Assembly (NCBI GenBank): GCA_030345135.1
Contig: CP128386.1
Location: 4,036,667 to 4,100,666, forward strand
Length of the DNA: 64,000 nucleotides
Reading direction: 5' to 3'
Source of the DNA: Chitinophagaceae bacterium DXS
Lineage (GTDB): Bacteria > Bacteroidota > Bacteroidia > Chitinophagales > Chitinophagaceae
Below are positions 8,162 to 17,393 of this stretch, in pieces. The notes beneath the pieces were generated by a model, which worked only from the letters and a program-made list of their open reading frames with translations, made no database searches and was not told where the DNA came from. How positions within the stretch are numbered: position 1 is the first letter of the stretch; each line of letters begins with the position of its first letter. Position numbers and translations under genes: made by a program.

Positions 8162-10009
8162 ATGCAGGAAAGTGCTGAACTAACGGAGCAACCTATTGCA
8201 GCCAGAAAAAGTCATCCGAAAGGCTTATATATTCTCTTCGCCACAGAAATGTGGGAGCGTTTTAACTTCTATGGAATGAGGGCGATCCTTATTCTGTTTA
8301 TGACAAAGGCCTTATTGTTTGATAAAGTTTTTGCATCTAACTTATATGGAAGCTACATAAGCCTTATCTACTTAACACCATTGCTGGGCGGTTACATTGC
8401 GGATCGTTACTGGGGTAACAAACGCTCCATTATTGCCGGCGGTATTGTAATGGCAATCGGCGAATTATTGTTGTTCTTCTGCGGATCATTATATAATAGT
8501 GCACCGGGGCTTTCGCAGTTATTGTTTTTCTCAGGATTGGGAATGATGATCACCGGCAACGGATTTTTCAAGCCAAACATTTCTTCCCTGGTTGGTCAGT
8601 TATATCCTTCTACTGATACAAGAAAAGATGCAGCATACACCATTTTCTATATGGGGATCAATACCGGCGGAGCGATAGGACCGTTCGTTTGCGGATTGTT
8701 TGGTGATACCGGAAATCCGGCAGATTTTAAATGGGCATTCTTAATTGCAGGCATCGGAATGGTTATTAGTGTTATTGTGCAAAGATTGTTTCAGCACAAA
8801 TATGTTGTTACTCCTGAGGGAAAACCTTTGGGCCAGGTTCCGGCTAATGTTCCCAAATACATGCTTTCGCCCGTGCTCACTATTATTGGTATGGCAGTGA
8901 TTTCCGCTGTTATGATCGGTTTGTTTTACATTGATGCAAAGGTTGTAAGCTATTTATTCTATTTACTGATTGCATGTATTGTAGGTATACCGACAATTAT
9001 CTTCATGGACAAAACGCTCTCACCAAAAGAAAAAAAACATGTAACAGTAATATTTGCTGTGTGTTTCTTTGTCATCTTCTTCTGGGGCGCCTTTGAGCAG
9101 GCTGGTGCGTCGCTTACATTTTTTGCGGAAGAACAAACTGACCGTCATTTAGGTTTGAAAGTGCCTACATGGATTGTTCATACATTATCGGCATTATTGC
9201 TTTTTTATGTGTTTAAGCTCTATAAAAGAACGGCGAAAAATTTGGCGACTGATTTTAATAAGAACCTGCGGGTAACGGTGTATGGTTTGTTGTTGATACT
9301 TGCAGCGGCAACAGTTTACGCCAATATTTACATTTTACAGTCGGGCCAGTCTTATGTAGAAAAAGATGTAGTGCCTGCAAGCTGGTTCCAGTCCCTGAAC
9401 TCAGCATTCATCGTGTTATTTGCTCCTTTCTTTGCATGGATGTGGACCAAATTTGGCAAGCGCGAGCCTGCTTCTCCCACAAAAATGGCCTGGGGATTAT
9501 TACTGCTGGCGCTCGGTTATTTCTGGATCGCCACTGGCGTAAATAATCTGCATACCGGCGTTAAAGTAAGCATGATCTGGCTTACCGGTATGTACGCATT
9601 ACATACATGCGGTGAATTGTGTTTGTCACCAATCGGGATGTCCCTCGTAAATAAATTATCTCCACTTAAGTTTTCTTCTTTGTTGATGGCTATCTGGTTT
9701 ACGGCAAATGCCTTTGGCAACAAACTGGCTGGCGTATTAAGCGCATTGTATCCTCCGGGAATAGCTGAAATTCAGAAAGCTGAAAAAGCAGGCATCAACC
9801 TGGAAGAGATCCTTTCCAAAAAAGTAGTGCCAACTGCCGACCAAATTACAAAACTGAAGAGCCTTGAAATTCCTTACGAATTCAAATCATTTGCAGGATA
9901 TCATATCAATAACCTGTATGACTTCTTCATGCTGTTTGTATTTATGGCAGGCGTAGCATCAATCATATTGTTCTTCCTGACAAGAAAGTTGCAAAGCATG
10001 ATGAAGTGA
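8162..10009 (+). CDS. POT/PTR2 family proton-dependent oligopeptide transporter
   Basis: 615 residues, a multi-spanning inner membrane protein of the major facilitator superfamily that imports di- and tripeptides with protons. The proton-coupling signature ExxERFxYYGMR appears as EMWERFNFYGMR at residues 29-40, with F in place of the first Y. The PTR2 signature is seen in FYMGINTGGAIGPFVCG near 165. The protein is longer than enterobacterial DtpA (about 500), mostly through a segment of about 80 residues before the last helix (QKAEKAGINLEEILSKKVVP and onward), as is common in Bacteroidota members. The neighbouring OPT transporter points to peptide use; the two genes are 188 bases apart and may not be one transcript. 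Confidence 0.93.
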   Translation: MQESAELTEQPIAARKSHPKGLYILFATEMWERFNFYGMRAILILFMTKALLFDKVFASNLYGSYISLIYLTPLLGGYIADRYWGNKRSIIAGGIVMAIGELLLFFCGSLYNSAPGLSQLLFFSGLGMMITGNGFFKPNISSLVGQLYPSTDTRKDAAYTIFYMGINTGGAIGPFVCGLFGDTGNPADFKWAFLIAGIGMVISVIVQRLFQHKYVVTPEGKPLGQVPANVPKYMLSPVLTIIGMAVISAVMIGLFYIDAKVVSYLFYLLIACIVGIPTIIFMDKTLSPKEKKHVTVIFAVCFFVIFFWGAFEQAGASLTFFAEEQTDRHLGLKVPTWIVHTLSALLLFYVFKLYKRTAKNLATDFNKNLRVTVYGLLLILAAATVYANIYILQSGQSYVEKDVVPASWFQSLNSAFIVLFAPFFAWMWTKFGKREPASPTKMAWGLLLLALGYFWIATGVNNLHTGVKVSMIWLTGMYALHTCGELCLSPIGMSLVNKLSPLKFSSLLMAIWFTANAFGNKLAGVLSALYPPGIAEIQKAEKAGINLEEILSKKVVPTADQITKLKSLEIPYEFKSFAGYHINNLYDFFMLFVFMAGVASIILFFLTRKLQSMMK

Positions 10010-10197
10010 TCTCTGATGTCTGATTTGATCATCTCTGATTTGCTTTAGTTCGGGCAGGTAAACTAATTTCAGCCGCTTTAACTATGAAGCAGTTCGGATA
10101 TCAATAAACAAAACTGAACGCTCATCGCAAATCAGAGATCAAAAGATCATACATCAGCGATAAATATCTTATTTTGTAGTAATGTAAACCAATTGCA
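10010..10197. repeat. Long inverted repeat of the TCTGATGTCTGATTT family
   Basis: Between the two peptide transporters, ATCTCTGATGTCTGATTTGA (about 10012-10031) and a second ATCTCTGATTTGC (10032-10044) are answered by CGCAAATCAGAGATCAAAAG and CATACATCAGCGAT (about 10126-10163) in reverse complement. The pair could form a large imperfect hairpin. The same words make up the tandem arrays at 30.1 and 49.7 kb. Confidence 0.6.
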
Positions 10198-12258
10198 ATG
10201 TCCAACGAAAAAGAATTTCATCCCTTTGTCGCGCCCGAAGCCCAGGTAAAAGAGTTTACCATTAAAGCCATCATCATGGGTGGAATTTTTGGTATTATTT
10301 TCGGCGCAGCTACAGTATATCTCGCATTGAAAGCAGGATTAACCGTAAGTGCTTCCATTCCCATCGCGGTTATTGCAATAACACTCGGAAGGAAATTTCT
10401 GAAAACTACCATTCTTGAAAATAACATCATTCAAACCACCGGCTCTGCAGGCGAAAGTATTGCAGCGGGGGTTGTATTCACCTTACCGGGCTTTTTGTTT
10501 TTGACTGAGCCAACCAGCGCATCGTTCTTTAACTATATAACGATATTAACGCTGGCGATCTTCGGCGGTATACTCGGAACATTAATGATGATACCGTTAC
10601 GCAGGTCGCTCATTGTAAAAGAACACGGCGTATTGCCCTATCCGGAAGGTACTGCGTGTGCTTCAGTATTAAAGGCCGGTGAAAAAGGCGGAGATTTTGC
10701 AAAGACAGCATTTATGGGTCTTGGCTTTGCTTTTATTTATGCACTATTACAGAAAATATTTCACGTTATTTCAGAGCTTCCAAAATTTGCTACTCACCAG
10801 GTTAATAAATATTTCCCCTCGGCTACATTAAGCAGTGAGATAACACCGGAGTATATGGGTGTTGGGTATATCATTGGACCAAAGATCTCTGGCGTGCTTG
10901 TGGCTGGTGGTGTGTTAAGCTGGTTTGTGTTTATTCCTTTATTGGCTTCAGTTGTGCCGGGTGATGTTGTGGCTGCGCAGCTTGTTAAATTGGGTTATCT
11001 CGCAAACCTTGCAACAGGCGGCGGACCTGGCAACTGGGATCCTGCAACACATCAGTTTGCCGATTGGTCCGTGGCGCTGTACCGCGCTTATGTAAGACAA
11101 ATTGGTGCCGGCGCAGTTGCCGCAGGCGGATTTATTACGTTATTCAAAACCTTGCCCACTATCATATCTTCTTTCAAAGGAAGTATCAGTTCTCTGAAAG
11201 AAAAAAATGATACCAATGCGGTAGTTAAAAGAACTGACAGAGATCTTGACATTCGCGTTGTGGGTATTGGAAGTGCCATACTTATTATATTGATGACTGT
11301 GCTTCCGCAGGTGCCGGGAGATACCATCATCAGCAAATTGATATTGGGTGTACTGGTGATCATTTTCGGTGCATTCTTCGTTACAGTTTCTTCCAGGATT
11401 GTGGGATTGATAGGAAGTTCTAATAACCCGATCAGCGGTATGACCATCGCAACCATCATGGGTACATGCCTGGTGTTTATCGCAGTAGGCTGGACAGGAA
11501 AAGTGTATGAGCCGATGGCGCTTGTTGTAGGTGGTATTATTTGTATTGCTGCGGCTAATGCCGGTGCTACTTCGCAGGATTTAAAAACAGGTTATATAGT
11601 GGGCGCCACACCGCGTTATCAACAGTTGGCATTATTTGTAGGTGCGATTGTTTCTTCCCTGGCAATAGGTGCGACCGTAAAAATTCTGGATACGCCATCA
11701 CGAGAAATGTTGGCGCAGGGCATTCAACATGCTATTGGGACGGACAAATATCCTGCCCCACAAGGCACACTGATGGCCACGTTGATTAAGGGTATTCTTT
11801 CTTATAACCTGGACTGGCAGTTTGTTTTAGTCGGCGTGGCGATTGCTATTGTAATGGAACTTTGCGGCATTAAGGCGTTGAGTTTTGCAGTGGGTGTATA
11901 TCTTCCACTGAGTACAACGTTGCCCATATTTGTTGGTGGCGCAATAAGAGGCATTGTTGACTGGAGAAAGAAAAGAAAAGGTGAAGAGGTTCATCCGGAG
12001 GAAGAAGATCTTGGAAAGGGCAATTTGTTTGCGACTGGCCTTGTTGCAGGCGGAGCTATTGCAGGTGTGATAGTTGCATTCTTATCCGCAAGTGATAATG
12101 TAAACGCTGCGCTGGCAAAGTGGAGCGCAGAGCATGGATTGGTGAACTTATTATCAGATACAGGATATATGTTATTAGGCGTTGCATTCTTCGCATTTAT
12201 GGGAATTGTGTTGTACAGGGTTGCAATAAAGAAAAATGAAATAGAGCTGGAGAATTAA
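10198..12258 (+). CDS. OPT family oligopeptide transporter
   Basis: 686 residues with about 14-16 membrane segments. The start MSNEKEFHPFVAPEAQVKEF, the loop TTGSAGESIAAGVVFTLPGF near 82-101 and HGVLPYPEGTACASVLKAGE near 142-161 are typical of bacterial OPT transporters. Members move oligopeptides or metal-chelate complexes; the substrate cannot be told from sequence. The gene ends before a strong hairpin terminator. It follows a POT transporter in the same direction, suggesting a shared role in peptide nutrition. Confidence 0.93.
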   Translation: MSNEKEFHPFVAPEAQVKEFTIKAIIMGGIFGIIFGAATVYLALKAGLTVSASIPIAVIAITLGRKFLKTTILENNIIQTTGSAGESIAAGVVFTLPGFLFLTEPTSASFFNYITILTLAIFGGILGTLMMIPLRRSLIVKEHGVLPYPEGTACASVLKAGEKGGDFAKTAFMGLGFAFIYALLQKIFHVISELPKFATHQVNKYFPSATLSSEITPEYMGVGYIIGPKISGVLVAGGVLSWFVFIPLLASVVPGDVVAAQLVKLGYLANLATGGGPGNWDPATHQFADWSVALYRAYVRQIGAGAVAAGGFITLFKTLPTIISSFKGSISSLKEKNDTNAVVKRTDRDLDIRVVGIGSAILIILMTVLPQVPGDTIISKLILGVLVIIFGAFFVTVSSRIVGLIGSSNNPISGMTIATIMGTCLVFIAVGWTGKVYEPMALVVGGIICIAAANAGATSQDLKTGYIVGATPRYQQLALFVGAIVSSLAIGATVKILDTPSREMLAQGIQHAIGTDKYPAPQGTLMATLIKGILSYNLDWQFVLVGVAIAIVMELCGIKALSFAVGVYLPLSTTLPIFVGGAIRGIVDWRKKRKGEEVHPEEEDLGKGNLFATGLVAGGAIAGVIVAFLSASDNVNAALAKWSAEHGLVNLLSDTGYMLLGVAFFAFMGIVLYRVAIKKNEIELEN

Positions 12259-12275
12259 GCTTAAAGCCTAAAGCG

Positions 12276-12316
12276 AAAAGCCTAAAACTGATAACAGGTT
12301 TTAGGCTTTTTTTTTA
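12276..12316 (+). terminator. Rho-independent terminator after the OPT transporter
   Basis: A perfect 13-base-pair stem (12276-12288 with 12298-12310), 9-base loop, and a run of T to 12315. It begins 18 bases after the transporter stop codon. Confidence 0.9.
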
Positions 12317-12400
12317 ATACAGTTACACGGAGAAAAGGCAGGAGAAGACATAGGAGCTGCACAGAGAAAATGCCATCACCTAAACATTCCCTTTTAACCA

Positions 12401-12599
12401 ATCCCGAAGGGATGAAATTATTATAGACCCAATCGAAAACATTGCATATAACCGCGAAGGGGTGGCATTATAAAACATAGAACCTTATATGATTAGCTGT
12501 GTTGATCCGCAATATTCGGAGATGGTATAATGTCACCCACTTCGGGGTTCAGCCCCCTCTGAAATGATGATTCTATAATAATTTCATCCCTTCGGGATT
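12401..12599. repeat. 199-bp palindromic element with perfect 27-bp terminal inverted repeats
   Basis: Bases 12401-12427 and 12573-12599 are exact reverse complements (left arm begins AATCCCGAAGGGATGAAATT). A second, imperfect inverted pair lies inside: GAAGGGGTGGCATTATA (about 12455-12471) against TATAATGTCACCCACTTC (about 12527-12544). No open reading frame of note is inside. Parts of the same element occur at 51711-51733 and 51956-52031, so it is dispersed. It resembles a REP/BIME or MITE-like unit; no transposase is in the window. Confidence 0.85.
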
Positions 12600-12637
12600 T
12601 CCACTGCCATACTTGAATGATTGTCTCCCTTAAATGA

Positions 12638-13843
12638 TCATATAAAACCGAGATGGTTATAGTTCGCATTCAATACAGCCTTATCATCCGCGCCGAGCCA
12701 TTTGTTTAAAACCGTTGCATACACTTCCTTAAAATCCACTTTGTATTTTAAATCCCCTTCATCCAGATCATTTAAATCCGGCATGGGATTCAGCAAACCT
12801 TTTTGCTTCAAACCGCCGCTAATAAAAAACATATTGTTTGCTGTACCATGATCTGTTCCGCCGCTTGCATTTTGCGATACTCTTCTGCCAAACTCGCTGA
12901 AGGTAAACAGCAGCACATCCTGGAAACGATTGTTATCCTTCATGTCCTTTACAAACGCAGACACCGCATCATTAAGCTCGGTGAACAATTTTTGTTGTTG
13001 CAGCTGTTGTGCCACATGGGTATCAAAACTTCCGAGGCTTAAATAATAAACTTTTGTGTTGATATCGGAAAGAATAAGTGAAGCAACGGTCTTTAAATTC
13101 TTGCCGATCTCTGTTCCCGGATAGGTTACTGAAGAAACATGCTTTTTACTCTGCTCAAAAATATAATCGGCACTACTTAATGTTTCGCTCATCACTTTAT
13201 ACAGATAATCTACCGGTTGTTCATGTTGGGCTGCATGATGGGCTTCCGCCAGCTCCCTGAAATATTTCTGATGACTCGTGTTATACAATCTTCCCGGATC
13301 CTTAAACGCCAATCCCTTGTTATTTGTTCCTTTTAAAGCAAGACTCAAAACATCATCAATCTCCAGGATCTGCGTTGGAGCCGAGCAGTTTTGGCATTGC
13401 TCATCAAGGTATCGCCCAAGCCAGCCGCTTTGTAAATATTCATTGGAATTGCTTGCTGTCTGCCAAATATCCATGCTGCGAAAATGGCTTCTATCCGGTA
13501 TTGGATAACCCACACTATTCAGTATTCCGAGACTTCCGTCATCGTACAGATCCTTAAAACCAGGCAATGCGCCATGCAATGCAGCAGCATCATTTAACTG
13601 CAATGATCTGCTTTTATTTATTCCCAATCCTGGCCTCTCCCGATAATAAATATCATTGCCGACCGGGATAACCGTATTCAATCCATCATTTCCTCCACTT
13701 AACTGAATCACAACTACAACCCTGTTACCAGCAGGCACAGGATCAAATTGCCTGCTCTCAAAAGCCTTCAGAAACTTCGGCATCATGAAGGCAGTCGTTG
13801 CCAGTGAACTTATCTTTAAAAAATTTCTTCTTTTGATCAGCAT
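12638..13843 (-). CDS. DUF1501 exported protein (sulfatase-like fold), twin-arginine-type leader
   Basis: 401 residues from the ATG at 13841-13843; six more in-frame codons upstream would overlap the DUF1800 gene and are not needed. The N-terminus MLIKRRNFLKISSLATTAFM has the RRxFLK pattern of a twin-arginine leader. The mature part shows DUF1501 features: VVVVIQLSGGNDGLNTVIP, the LHGALPGFKDLYDDGSLGILN region, SFDTHVAQ and LLFTFSEFGRRVSQNASGGT DHG. The alkaline-phosphatase-like fold of the family is known; substrate is not. It lies 11 bases downstream of the DUF1800 gene, its usual partner, and both are probably cotranscribed. Confidence 0.92.
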   Translation of the reverse strand: MLIKRRNFLKISSLATTAFMMPKFLKAFESRQFDPVPAGNRVVVVIQLSGGNDGLNTVIPVGNDIYYRERPGLGINKSRSLQLNDAAALHGALPGFKDLYDDGSLGILNSVGYPIPDRSHFRSMDIWQTASNSNEYLQSGWLGRYLDEQCQNCSAPTQILEIDDVLSLALKGTNNKGLAFKDPGRLYNTSHQKYFRELAEAHHAAQHEQPVDYLYKVMSETLSSADYIFEQSKKHVSSVTYPGTEIGKNLKTVASLILSDINTKVYYLSLGSFDTHVAQQLQQQKLFTELNDAVSAFVKDMKDNNRFQDVLLFTFSEFGRRVSQNASGGTDHGTANNMFFISGGLKQKGLLNPMPDLNDLDEGDLKYKVDFKEVYATVLNKWLGADDKAVLNANYNHLGFI

Positions 13844-13854
13844 GTGGTAGCCAT

Positions 13855-15345
13855 TTAACACAATTGATATTCAGGTGTACTCATCAACGCGATGGTCGTT
13901 GTTTGAATATATGCTTCCCTTGAACTCTTATCGACAATACCCTGCACAACAGTTTCATTCAATGATGAAGGTGGTGTTTGCAATAATACCGACTCCATTA
14001 CATCGTAGAGATATTCTCTCCCTACGCTTTCAAATTGTTTCATGTAAGATGGCCAGTCGATATCTGCATTAATACGCAACCCTGGTCTTGCAGCACCACT
14101 TTTTGCGGATTGTGATGGAGTTGCCTTAAGCTGAGAATAGTTTTCCTGCATTCCCATTTGCTGGTCGTCATCTGTCTTTGGTTTTATATTAAAAGATTCA
14201 TCTTCCTTAATAAGCCTGGCGAGGCTTAACCTCAACATCAGGGAAGAACTATCTATCCAGTTAGTGCCACCAGGCCAACCGGCAACATTCGGCGGATAAA
14301 ATAATAGTTGACCAAGCACACGCTGCAAGAGTAATTGCATCGATTCATTTTGAAACTGCATGGGTAGCGTCCGTCTTATTCCTGCAATCAATTCAACAGG
14401 AGATTTAACACGCGAGCCAACATTCTTCTCATCATAAAACCAGTCTGCGGTGAAAATATTTTTCATCAGGCTACTGATGTTGTAATAGCTCTTATAAAAA
14501 TGCTCTGCAAGATGTTTTACTTTTTCTTCATCAGGACTATCGTTCACCAAATATCTGTAGATCTTTCGTGTGATGAACAATGCTGTTTGCTTTTGTTGTA
14601 AAAGAATATCAATAACATCATCACCGTCAAAATTGCCAGCCTTTCCAAGAACTGTTTTCACGCCATCATCATGAAACATTTTACGGAATACAAACTCGCC
14701 ATTCATTTTAAATCCCCAGCCGGTAAAAGCGCGCGCCGCTTCCTTCACATCCTGTTCTGTATAATGTCCGCGACCGAGCGTAAACAGTTCCATTACTTCA
14801 CGTGCGAAATTTTCGTTTGGATGCTGCTTCTTATTCTGTTGATTATTTAAAAAAGACAGCATTGCAGCGCTCTTGCTTACGGCACGCAACAGATCGCCAA
14901 AGTTGCCGAGCGCATTGCTTCTTATCTCATTCAACAATTGTTGCTGATAGAAAATATTCAGATTGATGCAAGCGAAATGCCCGTGCCAGAACAAAGACAT
15001 TTTCTCCCTTAATTGTGCATCGCTGTTCACCATTTCATGGAGCCAGGTAAGATTGAGACTTTTGATGTCCTCGCGACTTTGTACGCGCACCTGTTTCTTT
15101 TGTTCTTTGGACATTTCCTTCATTTGATTTTCCAACTGTACGGCATTGCCGATGCCCATGAATAAACCTTTTAGGGAGTTGTCCGCCACGTCAAAATAAC
15201 TGGGTTTAGCCTGCGACTTTTTTTCAATGATTTGATAAAGATTATTTGGAGGAATAGTCGACAACCGGCTGATATCATTAACTGCAACACCAAAACCGGC
15301 CCGCCACAACAAGTGCTGATTCTTTATTTGAGTGGTAAGCACCAT
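13855..15345 (-). CDS. DUF1800 domain protein
   Basis: 496 residues. Family features are visible: HLLWRAGFGV near the N-terminus, LTWLHEMVNSDAQLREKMSL FWHGHFA (about 98-120), NENFAREVMELFTLGRGHYT EQDVKEAARAFTGW (about 176-210), and LYPPNVAGWPGGTNW-like LFYPPNVAGWPGG near 350. The family is of unknown biochemical role and almost always sits next to DUF1501, as here. Unlike its partner it has no obvious signal sequence, so its location is uncertain. Confidence 0.92.
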   Translation of the reverse strand: MVLTTQIKNQHLLWRAGFGVAVNDISRLSTIPPNNLYQIIEKKSQAKPSYFDVADNSLKGLFMGIGNAVQLENQMKEMSKEQKKQVRVQSREDIKSLNLTWLHEMVNSDAQLREKMSLFWHGHFACINLNIFYQQQLLNEIRSNALGNFGDLLRAVSKSAAMLSFLNNQQNKKQHPNENFAREVMELFTLGRGHYTEQDVKEAARAFTGWGFKMNGEFVFRKMFHDDGVKTVLGKAGNFDGDDVIDILLQQKQTALFITRKIYRYLVNDSPDEEKVKHLAEHFYKSYYNISSLMKNIFTADWFYDEKNVGSRVKSPVELIAGIRRTLPMQFQNESMQLLLQRVLGQLLFYPPNVAGWPGGTNWIDSSSLMLRLSLARLIKEDESFNIKPKTDDDQQMGMQENYSQLKATPSQSAKSGAARPGLRINADIDWPSYMKQFESVGREYLYDVMESVLLQTPPSSLNETVVQGIVDKSSREAYIQTTTIALMSTPEYQLC

Positions 15346-15405
15346 GCGAAAAATTTGCTTTTTGACTTAACGTGTAGCCGCAGGTTTAATTGTGCGAAGG
15401 ATTAG

Positions 15406-15830
15406 CCACAGAGGCACTGAAACACAGAGTTTTTTAAACCACAGGGGACAGGGAGTTTTTTTCACAGAGTTGCACAAGGTTTTTTTGAATGCCACAGAGG
15501 CGCTGAAACACAGAGTTTTTTAAACCACAGAGGACAGGGAGTTTTTTTCACAGAGTTGCACAAGGTTTTTTTGAATGCCACAGAGGCGCTGAAACACAGA
15601 GTTTTTAACCACAGAGGACACGAGTTTTTATTCTCAGAGTTGCACGAAGTTTTTTGAATGCCACAGAGGCACTGAAACACAGAGTTTTTTAAACCACAGA
15701 GGACAGGGAGGTTTTTTCACGGAGTTGCACAAAGTTTTTTTGAATGCCACAGAGGCGCTGAAACACAGAGGACACGAGTTTTTTTTCGCGGAGTTGCACG
15801 AAGTTTTTTGAATGCCACAAAGATAGATTT
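15406..15830. repeat. Tandem array of an 86-bp unit, about five copies
   Basis: Units begin with CCACAGAGGCRCTGAAACAC at 15406, 15492, 15578, 15661 and 15747, with a partial sixth at 15815. Spacing is 86, 86, 83, 86 and 68 bases; the fifth copy lacks about 18 bases. Each unit also contains AACCACAGAGGACA and CAGAGTTGCACRARGTTTTT. The 15346-16103 gap holds nothing else except related words (GCACTCTGTGAAAAAACTC at about 15950) up to the next gene. Reading frames inside the array repeat with it and are not taken as genes. Confidence 0.9.
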
Positions 15831-16103
15831 ATAAAATACAATGCAAGCTTGTGGTTAAAAACCTCCCGCCTCAAGCCTCATACCATACACCTCATATCTA
15901 TCGCATCTATTCAGTGCTTCAGTGCTTCAGTGGCAAACAACTCCCACCATGCACTCTGTGAAAAAACTCTATGTCCTCTGTGGTTAATCTCTCACCTTAT
16001 CACTCCTGCACTCCACCGTTTAAATTGTAATTCCGACTTTTTATATCCACAAAAAATGTATATTACAAATCCATTTCTAACAATTGCCAAAACCAAAATC
16101 TTT

Positions 16104-17393
16104 ATGCATCGCAGAACCTTTATTAAGAACACCTCGACGGGACTTATTTTTTCCGCGGTTCCTTTTGCGCAAAGCCTGGGCGCATATCAGTCCAAATACA
16201 CTACTGCATTGATCGGAACAGGTTGGTGGGGAATGAACATTTTGCGCGAAGCCATTGCTGCAGGGCAATCTAAAGTTGTTGCCATGTGTGATGTTGACGA
16301 CAATCAACTACAACCAGCAGCAGCGGAAGTAAACAAGTTAACAAGTGATACACCCAAGCTGTATAAAGATTTTAGGGAACTCATTCACAAAGAAAAACCA
16401 CAAATAGTTATCGTTGCAACGCCTGACCACTGGCATCCGCTGATCATGATTGAAGCAGTGAAAAACGGTGCCCATGTGTATGTCGAAAAACCGATCAGTC
16501 ATACCATTAAAGAAGGCATTGCTATGGTGAAAGCAGCGCGTGACGCAGATCGTATTGTTCAGGTGGGTACGCACAGACGCGTTTCTCCACACAACATTTC
16601 CGGCATGGACTTTTTGAAATCGGGCAAAGCTGGAAAGATTGGAATGGTGCGCGCTTTTGTGCATTACGGTGGCGGTCCCGGTCAAAAAGTTCCGGACTCT
16701 GAAACGCCTAAAGGATTGGATTGGGACATGTGGTGCGGCCCAGCTCCATACAGACCATTCAACAAAACCATTCATCCGAAAGGATTCCGTTTGTTCTTAG
16801 ATTATGCGAATGGACAGCTCGGCGACTGGGGCATTCACTGGATGGATCAGATCTTGTGGTGGACAGAAGAAAAAGCACCGAAGAAAATTTCGTCTTACGG
16901 GGCACGTTATATCCGGCAGGACAATACAGATGCACCGGATACGCAGGTTGTAGAATACCAATACGAAAGTTTTATCGCCACATGGGAGCATCGTCTGTAT
17001 GCGGCAAATGAAGCAGAGAAAGCCAATGTGGGCTGCTATTTTTATGGAACAGAAGGAACATTTCATATGGGCTGGACGGATGGCTGGACCTTCTATCCTT
17101 CTGACAAAAACAAACAAATCATTCATCAGGACCCGGTTCTTCATACAAAGGATCAGCACAACATCAAAGAGCTTTGGGCCAACTTCCTGGATTCGATTGC
17201 CAACAAACGCAGACCGGTTTGTGATATTGAGATCGGACATAGATCCACCTCCGTTAGCTTGCTGGGCATGCTAAGTTATAAACTGGGCAGAAGTATTAAC
17301 TGGGATGCGGACAAACAACTTATTATTAATGATCCTGACGCGAACAAGTTGCTTATGAGGGATTACAGGGGCGAGTGGAAATATCCAGTGTAG
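16104..17393 (+). CDS. Gfo/Idh/MocA family oxidoreductase, exported type
   Basis: 429 residues from the ATG at 16104, chosen because it gives MHRRTFIKNTSTGLIFSAVP, a twin-arginine-like leader; the open frame back to 15849 runs through repeat DNA and is rejected. The Rossmann motif ALIGTGWWGMNIL follows at about 37-49, then the sugar-dehydrogenase hallmark VEKPISHTIKEG near 128-139 and PDHWHPLIMIEA. The C-terminal alpha/beta domain contains DWGIHWMDQILWW. Family members oxidise or reduce sugars with a tightly held NAD(P); the substrate is unknown. It stands alone, between the DUF1800 gene and the haem-c dehydrogenase. Confidence 0.93.
   Translation: MHRRTFIKNTSTGLIFSAVPFAQSLGAYQSKYTTALIGTGWWGMNILREAIAAGQSKVVAMCDVDDNQLQPAAAEVNKLTSDTPKLYKDFRELIHKEKPQIVIVATPDHWHPLIMIEAVKNGAHVYVEKPISHTIKEGIAMVKAARDADRIVQVGTHRRVSPHNISGMDFLKSGKAGKIGMVRAFVHYGGGPGQKVPDSETPKGLDWDMWCGPAPYRPFNKTIHPKGFRLFLDYANGQLGDWGIHWMDQILWWTEEKAPKKISSYGARYIRQDNTDAPDTQVVEYQYESFIATWEHRLYAANEAEKANVGCYFYGTEGTFHMGWTDGWTFYPSDKNKQIIHQDPVLHTKDQHNIKELWANFLDSIANKRRPVCDIEIGHRSTSVSLLGMLSYKLGRSINWDADKQLIINDPDANKLLMRDYRGEWKYPV

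Noticed and set aside
12401-12599. Insertion sequence
   Set aside because: Terminal inverted repeats are perfect but the interior is too short and has no transposase frame; kept as a non-autonomous repeat only.
15462-15874. Small proteins encoded on the minus strand in the 86-bp array
   Set aside because: The frames are just the repeat translated, rich in SASVAFKK-type residues that recur with the unit, and show no start signal or homologous features.
15849-16103. N-terminal extension of the oxidoreductase starting at 16104
   Set aside because: The extension runs through repeat DNA; the ATG at 16104 yields a twin-arginine-like leader.
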